In this document: positions 8,316-13,476 of the stretch, one piece after another
Numbering within the stretch: position 1 is the stretch's first letter
Layout of the letters: each line of letters opens with the position of its first letter
Origin: Candidatus Hodarchaeota archaeon
GTDB taxonomy: Archaea > Asgardarchaeota > Heimdallarchaeia > Hodarchaeales > YT1-057
Direction of reading: 5' to 3'
Assembly (NCBI GenBank): GCA_016839955.1
Contig: JAEOTI010000261.1
Location: forward strand, 1-13,476
Length of the DNA stretch: 13,476 bases
The notes under the pieces: generated by a model
What the model was told of the DNA's origin: nothing
Database searches by the model: none
What the model saw: the letters and a program-made list of their open reading frames with translations, nothing else
Translations under genes and position numbers: made by a program

Positions 8316-8374
8316 TTGTAAAATCAAAATGCTCCTTTATTCAGGACAGCTATAGATAATTGTTTTCTTGTTGG

Positions 8375-8398
8375 AAGCTTTTCTAACATTCAAAGCTT
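8375..8398 (-). repeat. Inverted repeat overlapping the 3' end of the acyltransferase gene
   Basis: Arms AAGCTTT (8375-8381) and AAAGCTT (8392-8398) with a 10-nt loop; the second arm contains the last codons of the acyltransferase gene. It could form a 3'-end hairpin on either transcript, but no T-run follows, so I do not call it a terminator. Confidence 0.35.
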
Positions 8399-9286
8399 GG
8401 ACTCTGATAGAATGAGTTCCTGAAGCTGTTTTGGATGAACTCTCAGGAGTTTCGAAACTATTTTATCAAATCTTCTTTTCTTATCCGGAGGAAGAGCCAT
8501 TTTATCAATTGTAGTCCCAAACTTCCGCTCAAGAAGGGTGAACAAATCTTTTTCTTGAATTATCAACTGCTCCCGGATTTTAACCATAATTCTATCTGCA
8601 ACCTCACGGGCAGTCGAGAAAAAATCAGGATCTGTTTTTTTCCATCCATTTTTGCGAGTATATTTATGCCAATACAAAGGAGGACCGAATGACACAGAAA
8701 CATACGAACCGAAATGGGGCATGATTTTGCCTATTGATAAGGCCTCAGCTGAGCCATGAATATATGCAGGTATAACAGGAACTTTCCCATTAAGTCTTAA
8801 GATTAATCTGCCAATACCACTTTTTCCTTCCTTTACTAGATTGAAATAATCATGATATGGATTGTTTATAATACGCTTACCTTGGGGAGCGAGAATGAGA
8901 CCTATTCCTTGTTTCAATGATTTAGAAGCAAAATCTAAAGCGAGTTCAGATTTTTCCCGGAAAACTGGAAAAGCACCAAGAAAGCGGGTCAGCCCAAAAA
9001 ACCAATTATTTTGCATCGCTTTGCCTGAAGCCATGAAAGAAATTTGTGTTCTCGTCCCATAAGGAACTATAACGGCACTAGCCAAAATTAAAGCATCAAA
9101 GTGGCTTCGGTGATTAAAACAAAAAATAACTGGTGTCCCTTCAGGAAACATATTTCCATAATTACTTTGGTGTACCTCGAACCGGAAGAATGTCCTCAAA
9201 AAACGGGGAATAACAAAACGAGGTAAAAAGTAAAACGCCCGATGTAAGAAAGACCAATTATTAATTGTAGTCTCTGGGATCTGCAT
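8390..9286 (-). CDS. PlsC-like (LPLAT superfamily) membrane acyltransferase
   Basis: 298 residues. The four LPLAT/PlsC motifs are present in order: motif I NHRSHFD (58-64, catalytic HX4D as H59 and D64), motif II GAFPVFR (104-110), motif III APQGKR (133-138) and motif IV VPVIPAYIHG (169-178). The family transfers acyl groups to glycerophosphate or other hydroxylated acceptors at the membrane face. In motif III the usual Glu of EGTR is Gln, which could change acceptor binding. Motif spacing and length fit the family, with a C-terminal extension of about 70 basic residues. Archaeal lipids are ether-linked, so the substrate is unclear: a fatty-acid side reaction, a surface molecule, or bacterial-type lipid. 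The ATG start lacks a clear ribosome site, but a promoter fits just upstream. The family is secure; the substrate is unknown. Confidence 0.85.
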   Translation of the reverse strand: MQIPETTINNWSFLHRAFYFLPRFVIPRFLRTFFRFEVHQSNYGNMFPEGTPVIFCFNHRSHFDALILASAVIVPYGTRTQISFMASGKAMQNNWFFGLTRFLGAFPVFREKSELALDFASKSLKQGIGLILAPQGKRIINNPYHDYFNLVKEGKSGIGRLILRLNGKVPVIPAYIHGSAEALSIGKIMPHFGSYVSVSFGPPLYWHKYTRKNGWKKTDPDFFSTAREVADRIMVKIREQLIIQEKDLFTLLERKFGTTIDKMALPPDKKRRFDKIVSKLLRVHPKQLQELILSESKL

Positions 9287-9323
9287 CTGAAATCACATTA
9301 GTATAGTTGACAGGAAGGATTTA

Positions 9324-9340
9324 TGAGTATATAGAAGGTT
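9324..9340 (-). promoter_or_regulatory. Probable promoter of the acyltransferase gene
   Basis: The reverse strand reads AACCTTCTATATACTC, a BRE-like AACC followed by a TATATA box centred near 9331. A start of transcription about 25 nt downstream (near 9306) leaves a leader of about 20 nt before the ATG at 9286. Confidence 0.45.
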
Positions 9341-9371
9341 TGCGATGAATTTATTACATTTGATTCACTTC

Positions 9372-9427
9372 ATGAAAGTTTAGTTTACTCAGCGGTCTTT
9401 GACGGCTTAAGGGAGTTAAGCAGAAAT
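9372..9427 (+). repeat. Possible degenerate copy of the dispersed repeat
   Basis: Aligns without gaps to copy C at about half of its 56 positions, including ATGAA at the left, CTTTGACG in the core and GAAAT at the right. It is plus-oriented and intergenic like the clear copies. A small internal inverted repeat (GCTTAA, loop, TTAAGC at 9405-9421) lies in it. The similarity is weak and could be chance. Confidence 0.3.
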
Positions 9428-9493
9428 AATTGGATACAATTTGTTCTCATAGGTTTGATTTTGTCTCTCTCTAACTTCATTTTCTGCTATTTG

Positions 9494-10243
9494 TCACTGA
9501 TCCCAACCAATTAGCTCTTGGAACCATGGTGGCATTGTAAAAGCAATATACATTATAATGGGATAACAAAGAAATCCGAGACCCGAAATTATTGAAGGTT
9601 CTACTATTTGTATAGAGTATGCAACTGAAATTATAAATTGACCAACAGTAAGGATACTAGATCGTAGTACAAATGGTCTGGGTTTTGTCCGGATTAAATA
9701 CGTAGCACTAGCGAGTAAAAACAGAGAAAACCAGACTGGAACTAGAAAAAGCCAAAGGAGAATTGCCTCATCTTGAGGTGAATGGTGGTATTCCCAAATC
9801 CAACTAGTCTTTATCCAAGAATAATCTAAGACGAAGTAAAGGAGGGCATAGAGTAGAGCAAGTCCTGCAAGAGGAATTATTAATAATCTGTATCGTGGGG
9901 AGAGGAAATATAATACAAAATAGTTGATAGTTATAATACATCCTGCACTTAACAGAATCGCAAAACAGACAAGATATCTTCCTATTTCTGCATCATTTTC
10001 ACCGACAAGATGATCTAATTCAACATCCTCTGGCTCATCGCTATAGGTTTGTTCCATCCAGGCTTGTTCAATCACCAAAAAAGAGATCGCTATCGCTCCT
10101 ATGATAAAAAATAATGCTAAAAATATTGTTTGTGATTGTTTATTGACTAAAAATTTTCTTATTAGTTGAATTCCTGTTATGAGGAATGCAGGAATTGCTA
10201 AGAGAATTGTAAGTGTATAAATAGTAAATCCTATATCAACCAC
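9494..10243 (-). CDS. Seven-helix membrane protein of unknown function
   Basis: 249 residues, not recognised. Hydrophobic segments at about 6-28, 38-60, 88-113, 119-140, 160-184, 194-213 and 217-236 give seven predicted helices. An acidic, Glu/Asp-rich loop (68-86) lies between helices 2 and 3, a Trp-rich stretch (142-151) between 4 and 5, and the C-terminus is short (MPPWFQELIGWDQ). The layout recalls the seven-helix sensor modules fused to histidine kinases, but no kinase or other soluble domain follows, so the module stands alone. I see no retinal-binding lysine pattern typical of rhodopsins. The start is GTG at 10243 with GGTG 6 nt upstream, which supports it. The acyltransferase gene lies 207 nt downstream on the same strand behind its own probable promoter. 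Membrane location is confident; the role is unknown. Confidence 0.8.
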   Translation of the reverse strand: MVDIGFTIYTLTILLAIPAFLITGIQLIRKFLVNKQSQTIFLALFFIIGAIAISFLVIEQAWMEQTYSDEPEDVELDHLVGENDAEIGRYLVCFAILLSAGCIITINYFVLYFLSPRYRLLIIPLAGLALLYALLYFVLDYSWIKTSWIWEYHHSPQDEAILLWLFLVPVWFSLFLLASATYLIRTKPRPFVLRSSILTVGQFIISVAYSIQIVEPSIISGLGFLCYPIIMYIAFTMPPWFQELIGWDQ

Positions 10244-10605
10244 TTAATTCACCACTTTTTCTGAAGCAATTAATCTCAGCGAAATTAATTTAGATATATA
10301 TGTGTCGTTACAATCGATATTGACATTGCTATTATTAATGAGTTAGTAAACGAATATTCATTAACTTCTAAACAAATGAATTCTATATAGGGACCGAAAG
10401 AACTGATCATGCTTAAAGAACGCTATTTAACAGAACATTTACTCCGATATGAATCATCCTTCTAAAGAAAAACCATTTCTTATGGTTATTTGCATTACTT
10501 TGTGCCAATAATCTTGTTATATACTAGGAAGATGAACGGGTTAAAATAAGAAGTATTTTTTAGGAAAAAGAGTGAATTTATTTCTCGAAGAATTATTCAA
10601 AAAAA
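10244..10605. other. AT-rich intergenic gap with no convincing gene
   Basis: The longest gap in the window, between divergent genes. It contains only a short plus-strand frame of 18 codons (ATG at 10409, TAA at 10463-10465; MLKERYLTEHLLRYESSF), which is too short to call, and a small hairpin (AACCAT 10471-10476 with ATGGTT 10482-10487). It may hold gene remnants or an untranslated RNA; nothing here is firm. Confidence 0.4.
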
Positions 10606-10648
10606 TGAAAACCTTTAAATTTCTTTCATATTTATTCATATATTGAGG
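10606..10648 (+). promoter_or_regulatory. Promoter of the winged-helix/DAC-like gene with a direct repeat
   Basis: BRE/TATA-like GAAAACC then TTTAAAT (10614-10620) predicts transcription start near 10642. Between the box and the start, TTCATAT occurs twice exactly 10 nt apart (10625-10631 and 10635-10641), that is one helical turn, which suits a DNA-binding protein covering the start site. GAGG at 10645-10648 is the ribosome site for the ATG at 10653. Confidence 0.5.
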
Positions 10649-10652
10649 AAGA

Positions 10653-11870
10653 ATGGAAAATATTAAACTAACAGGTACGACAAATAGGATTTTTGAAATA
10701 GTAGCTGAATCAGGAATCTCTTCTCCATCAATAATAGCAGAGAAAATAGGTCAAAGTACGCAAAATGTATCAAAAATAATGAAAGAACTTGAAATTAAAG
10801 GTTTAGTCAAATGTATTACACCTGAAAAAAGAACATGGAAGGAATATTCCCTCTCAGAGCAAGGATTAAAAGTATGGGGGCAAATTAAACCGTCTTTTCA
10901 TTTTCAATCAATCGAGGATGAGGACTATTTTGTAGCAGAAAATCTCATTTCTAAAATTGCTTCAGAGAAAAAAATTACTCAAGGTGCAATAAAAAGTTTA
11001 ATACATTTTTGTTTAGAAAATTTGAGAGAAAAAACTATAGAAACTGGTTTTATAATAGGAGATTTACCTCAAGATTATATTTTATCAGAAATAAACCTAA
11101 AAAAAGCAATGGTAGCTGAAAGTAAAGATTTCATCAAAAGAAGTAGTGTCGTCATTGATGGAAAAACATTTGCTTATCACTTTAATAAAAACGGTTTATT
11201 ACAGAATATAATTCGTTTGTCCCCCTTAATAGGGAAAAAATCGAATCCTTTATTATGGAAACATGAGCAACCTTATGCATTTCTTACATCTAACAAGGAT
11301 AATATCGGTATTTTTGTTTCCTCTTCTCTCGGGTTGTTTAATATCTATTCAGACGGTGATAAGGTAATCACTTACAGATCTGGAGTTTTTAAAGCGTCTT
11401 CAACACGTAAGATATATAATAATCTTTTAACAATATCAGAAAGTAAAAATGTGAGAAGATCACTATTAGAAAGGTTAATGAAAATTGTCTTTCATCTCTC
11501 TGAATCACGAATCGGGACCATAATTCTTCTTGGTAATTCAAAAAAAATAATGGAGAATGCTACAACTGATCCTTCTGATATTTTACAAATTTCAAGGATA
11601 AATATAGACTCGTTAAGTGACGATGAAATACTCGCTCTTTCAAAAGAAGATGGTGCAGTAGTAGTTGATGAACAAGGATATATAGACAAATTTCGAGTTT
11701 TATTACGTCCAAAAAAAGAAACAACTGTAAAAACCTCTCTTGAAGGAGGGATGCGTCAAATATCTGCATCAAAAACTTCAAAAGAGGCTGGTGCAATCGC
11801 CTTTGTGGTTTCTGATAGAGGGCCATTAACTGTTTATTGTGATGGGGAACTAATAATTAATTCGAATTAA
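10653..11870 (+). CDS. Winged-helix protein with a C-terminal diadenylate-cyclase-like (DAC/DisA_N-like) domain
   Basis: 405 residues. Residues 8-75 form a MarR/TrmB-like winged helix: helix, AEKIGQSTQNVSKIMKELEIKG recognition region (29-50), then a wing (LVKCITPEKRTWKEYSLSEQG). Residues 90-265 are a middle region I do not recognise, with a Gly-rich strand segment (IGIFVSSSLGLFNIYSDGD) like the sensor domains that precede some DAC domains. Residues 268-405 read like a DAC domain: SLLERLMKIVFHLSESRIGTI-type first helix and strand, EDGAVVVDEQGYI carrying the DGA motif (333-335), then GMRQISA (366-372) where DAC enzymes have GTRHRAA, followed by SDRGPLTVYCDGEL matching the usual SEExGxIxVxxxGxL. 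DAC enzymes make c-di-AMP from ATP; here the RHR motif is largely lost, so the domain may bind a nucleotide rather than make one. The body is very AT-rich. The membrane protein gene follows 28 nt downstream. Confidence 0.75.
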   Translation: MENIKLTGTTNRIFEIVAESGISSPSIIAEKIGQSTQNVSKIMKELEIKGLVKCITPEKRTWKEYSLSEQGLKVWGQIKPSFHFQSIEDEDYFVAENLISKIASEKKITQGAIKSLIHFCLENLREKTIETGFIIGDLPQDYILSEINLKKAMVAESKDFIKRSSVVIDGKTFAYHFNKNGLLQNIIRLSPLIGKKSNPLLWKHEQPYAFLTSNKDNIGIFVSSSLGLFNIYSDGDKVITYRSGVFKASSTRKIYNNLLTISESKNVRRSLLERLMKIVFHLSESRIGTIILLGNSKKIMENATTDPSDILQISRINIDSLSDDEILALSKEDGAVVVDEQGYIDKFRVLLRPKKETTVKTSLEGGMRQISASKTSKEAGAIAFVVSDRGPLTVYCDGELIINSN

Positions 11871-11898
11871 AATTTAATGAATTTTGGGTTGGTTTCAT

Positions 11899-12393
11899 AT
11901 GCAAGCTAATAAAGAAATGGAATATGACTTTCTAAAAACAATATACCAAGCTAAGTTGAATGATAGAAAATATTTCGAAGATAAAGCATTGACTTTGATT
12001 CAAACAAATGGTCTTCTTATTGTCATTTTATCGGGTTTATTAGGTGTAATTCTACCAGCTGATATAGAAATAGATAATTGGATTCCATTTAGTATTTTAG
12101 TAGTTCTAATGCTTTATTTAGCAAGTACTTATTGTGCAATCAGAAGTATTTACCCAAGAGTATTAGAACATCAGGAATCCGACCAGGTATCATCTAATGA
12201 GGAAACTGAACCTCTTCATTTCCTAGATATTCTGATTAACAAACTACAGACATATAAACAATCATATGAAAATATTGTTCTCCCAACTAAAGCGAAATGG
12301 ATAAAACGAGGTATGTTCCTCTTCTTATGTGCACTAATTTTCTTGGTTTCAATTTTATCAATTTTTACACTACAAATTACTGACATAATATAA
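11899..12393 (+). CDS. Small membrane protein resembling nucleotide-gated (PycTM/SLATT-type) effectors
   Basis: 164 residues from ATG at 11899; a TTG at 11884 would add five residues, and neither has a clear ribosome site. Layout: a soluble helix (1-33) ending KYFEDKALTLIQTNG, helix 1 (about 35-53), a short loop, helix 2 (61-82) ending AIRSIYPR, a polar cytosolic stretch rich in Glu, Ser and Lys (85-134), and helix 3 (136-157). The DKAxxLxxxNGxL entry into the first helix and the R-S-xYPR exit from the second recall PycTM and related SLATT effectors, which damage the membrane on binding a cyclic nucleotide in antiviral systems. This is resemblance by eye. Its position 28 nt after the winged-helix/DAC-like gene, on the same strand, implies a shared transcript. 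It could instead be an ordinary small transporter-like or structural membrane protein. Confidence 0.7.
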   Translation: MQANKEMEYDFLKTIYQAKLNDRKYFEDKALTLIQTNGLLIVILSGLLGVILPADIEIDNWIPFSILVVLMLYLASTYCAIRSIYPRVLEHQESDQVSSNEETEPLHFLDILINKLQTYKQSYENIVLPTKAKWIKRGMFLFLCALIFLVSILSIFTLQITDII

Positions 12394-12401
12394 TTCTAAA
12401 A

Positions 12402-12408
12402 TTTTTTT
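12402..12408 (+). terminator. T-run terminator after the membrane protein gene
   Basis: Seven T residues start 9 nt past the TAA stop at 12391-12393, typical of archaeal U-tract termination. A second, longer plus-strand T-run (12548-12555) lies beyond the repeat copy B. Confidence 0.45.
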
Positions 12409-12429
12409 AAGGATTGGAATTTAAATATC

Positions 12430-12500
12430 GTGAAAGTACAGTTCTTCCCGCAGATTTTGACGTTTTAGGGGAAGTTTGATGCAATTAGATGAGAATATTT
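12430..12500 (+). repeat. Dispersed short repeat, copy B
   Basis: Matches copy D at 44 of 57 aligned positions without gaps, counted by eye from AAAGnACAGTTCTTCC onward, and shares the right end (AATTAGAT, then GAATAT) with copy C. It lies 36 nt past the membrane protein stop, in the convergent gap before vapC. The forward frame has a stop after 12 codons; one reverse frame stays open across it. Confidence 0.75.
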
Positions 12501-12582
12501 TCAAAAAGCATCTCGATACACAAGTTACTTTTATATTCTAACATTTCTTTTTTTTATTCTACGTAATAATGTCAATAGAAAA

Positions 12583-12999
12583 TCAATGAAATGGCCACAC
12601 GATGACATTAATATCCTTAATCCTCTTGAAATGATCAATATTTCTAGTCACGACTGGGATATCTAGAATTGCACCAGTTGCTGCAATGTAAAGATCATGA
12701 AGATCAATCATTTGCCCAGACTGTTGTAGATCTACCCCATAACTTGCAGCTAATTTACCAATTTCCAGATTCACTGGAATTAGTTTAAAAGGAGAAAGAA
12801 AATCGTAAAATTTACGTTCAACGGTTAAAGGGACATGGTGAAAACCTTTGTAACGGATACAGATTCCCCACCAAAACTCAAAAACTGAAATTGCACTTAT
12901 GAACAGCTCATGATCTTCTTTTAATTGATCTATACTAGAATCAAGACCATCAGGTTTGTTATCTAAGTCAATCAGGACAGAAGTGTCAAGGAGCTTCAT
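12583..12999 (-). CDS. vapC: VapC-type PIN-domain ribonuclease toxin
   Basis: 138 residues, the normal length for VapC. PIN-domain acidic residues are in place: D5 in MKLLDTSVLID, E41 in the SAISVFEFWWGI helix, D99/D102 in MIDLHDLYIAATGA, and D122 in TRNIDHFKRI. These coordinate metal for RNA cleavage; VapC toxins typically cut tRNA or rRNA loops until neutralised by VapB. The ATG start lies inside the end of vapB (14-nt overlap), the usual translational coupling. The E41 segment carries two adjacent Trp and an aromatic-rich loop (KGFHHVP) that may define the substrate or antitoxin fit. No sign of truncation. Confidence 0.92.
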   Translation of the reverse strand: MKLLDTSVLIDLDNKPDGLDSSIDQLKEDHELFISAISVFEFWWGICIRYKGFHHVPLTVERKFYDFLSPFKLIPVNLEIGKLAASYGVDLQQSGQMIDLHDLYIAATGAILDIPVVTRNIDHFKRIKDINVIVWPFH

Positions 13000-13219
13000 G
13001 AGAAATTCTACCCATTGTCCTTCTACCTGCCTGTCTAATTTCTTCTAAAGATATATCTTTAGGTAACAATTGCATTCCGACTATATCCTCTAATGATTTT
13101 CGATGATCGAGTAATCTTAAGATAGTATCACTGAAACTTTCATTAGGACGTTTTTCCTGACTTAGTTTATTGTAAACATTGTCACTTAGAGAAATATTCT
13201 TAGCCAATAATATACCCAT
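12986..13219 (-). CDS. vapB: VapB-type antitoxin (DUF217-like)
   Basis: 77 residues. The N-terminal half matches the archaeal VapB/DUF217 pattern: KNISLSDNVYNKLSQEKRP then NESFSDTILRLL (about residues 7-37), a short DNA-binding and dimerisation module. The C-terminal half (LEEIRQAGRRTMGRISHEAP) is a basic tail expected to wrap the toxin's active site. The ATG at 13217-13219 is one option; TTG four codons in (13207) would give MAKNISLSD, closer to typical VapB starts. A TATA-like AATTAAATA at 13248-13240 predicts a transcript beginning at about the ATG, so a leaderless message is plausible. It overlaps vapC by 14 nt. Confidence 0.9.
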   Translation of the reverse strand: MGILLAKNISLSDNVYNKLSQEKRPNESFSDTILRLLDHRKSLEDIVGMQLLPKDISLEEIRQAGRRTMGRISHEAP

Positions 13220-13248
13220 ATATGTATGTGTATGGGTAATATTTAATT
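13213..13248 (-). promoter_or_regulatory. vapBC promoter and inverted-repeat operator
   Basis: TATA-like AATTAAATA on the reverse strand (13248-13240) is followed by a perfect 8-bp inverted repeat, TACCCATA (13213-13220) and TATGGGTA (13231-13238), with a 10-nt spacer. The repeat fills the space between the box and the start codon and covers the first bases of vapB. VapBC complexes commonly repress their own promoter by binding such a palindrome. Confidence 0.55.
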
Positions 13249-13311
13249 CTTTGTAAAATCAATATTGTTTGAATAATGCCAAATACAACTGATTCAACTT
13301 TTTATATTGTA

Positions 13312-13382
13312 ATGAAGGAACCGTTCCCCTTGCAAATTTTGACGTATTGTCAAGAGTTTGGTGAAATTAGATCCTGAATATC
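13312..13382 (+). repeat. Dispersed short repeat, copy C
   Basis: Begins ATGAAGGAACCGTTCC and shares the ATTTTGACGTATT core and the GAAATTAGAT...GAATAT right end with copy B. The forward frame from ATG 13312 is open for 22 codons; codon-by-codon comparison with copy A shows several silent differences (att/atc, acg/aca, caa/cag), hinting at a coding past. Copy D starts 14 nt further on in the same orientation. Confidence 0.7.
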
Positions 13383-13396
13383 ATTGTGATTCAGTC

Positions 13397-13460
13397 GTCA
13401 AAGCACAGTTCTTCCAACAGATTTTGACGTTATAGAGAGGGTTTGGCGAAATCAGTTAAG
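13397..13460 (+). repeat. Dispersed short repeat, copy D
   Basis: Reads CAAAGCACAGTTCTTCC, then CAGATTTTGACGTTA, ending GGTTTGGCGAAATCAG. It is the closest match to copy B. With copy C it forms a tandem pair with an 85-nt period at the right edge. The window ends 16 nt after it in a run of eight A residues. Confidence 0.7.
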
Positions 13461-13476
13461 ACCCTAAGAAAAAAAA

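Noticed and set aside
8375..8398. Hairpin as an intrinsic terminator between the convergent TPR and acyltransferase genes
   Set aside because: No T-run follows on either strand, and one arm lies in coding sequence.
10305..10345. Another copy of the dispersed repeat around TTGACATTG in the gap
   Set aside because: Only about half of the positions match and the diagnostic GTTCTTCC block is absent; not above what AT-rich sequence gives by chance.
10409..10465. 18-codon plus-strand frame in the gap before the winged-helix gene
   Set aside because: Too short, no ribosome site, not recognisable; could be a gene remnant but equally chance.
11492..11826. Minus-strand frames within the DAC-like region
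   Set aside because: Antisense to a well-supported gene with recognisable motifs; no ribosome site or family resemblance.
13312..13456. Copies C and D as part of a CRISPR array
   Set aside because: Only two adjacent units with imperfect matching, 60-70 nt long, with other copies kilobases away; repeats in arrays are shorter, near-identical and evenly spaced.

Overview
The window looks archaeal and most likely comes from an Asgard-type archaeon (Heimdallarchaeia-like is my best guess, inferred and not proven). The evidence is a large secreted protein ending in a PGF-CTERM-like sorting tail (VPGF, a hydrophobic segment, then RRRR), an archaeal VapB (DUF217-type)/VapC pair, TATA-like boxes about 25 nt upstream of inferred transcript starts, T-rich terminators without strong hairpins, low G+C, and two long TPR proteins with a strict 40-residue period. 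No rRNA, tRNA, CRISPR array or intact mobile element is visible.

Layout. Positions 1-904 (minus strand) hold two tandem paralogues for small secreted or anchored proteins; the first runs off the left edge. Positions 1003-8184 form a roughly symmetrical block. A TPR protein (minus) and a four-repeat PGF-CTERM surface protein (minus) face an MscS-type mechanosensitive channel (plus) and a second TPR protein (plus), which is a paralogue of the first. The two halves diverge from a shared intergenic region at 5338-5663, where a perfect 10-bp inverted repeat overlaps the probable TATA box of the surface-protein gene. Positions 8390-10243 (minus) carry a PlsC-like membrane acyltransferase and an unrecognised seven-helix membrane protein. 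A roughly 400-nt gap follows.

Positions 10653-12393 (plus) form a two-gene unit. The first gene encodes an N-terminal winged helix, a middle region of unknown fold and a C-terminal region that reads like a diadenylate-cyclase (DAC/DisA_N) domain; it keeps DGA but has lost most of the RHR motif. The second encodes a small membrane protein resembling the membrane effectors of nucleotide-signalling defence systems (PycTM/SLATT type). A VapBC module follows at 12583-13219 on the minus strand.

The right half is sprinkled with a short repeat family of about 60-70 nt. There are four clear copies, all in plus orientation and all intergenic (8246, 12430, 13312, 13397), plus weaker candidates at 9372 and 2588. 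With the toxin-antitoxin pair and the nucleotide-domain/membrane-protein pair, this suggests an accessory or defence-like region from about 10.3 kb to the right edge.

The most interesting candidate system is the winged-helix/DAC-like gene with its membrane partner. It could be a nucleotide-sensing transcription factor controlling, or signalling to, a membrane effector. That is an inference from motifs and gene order read by eye.
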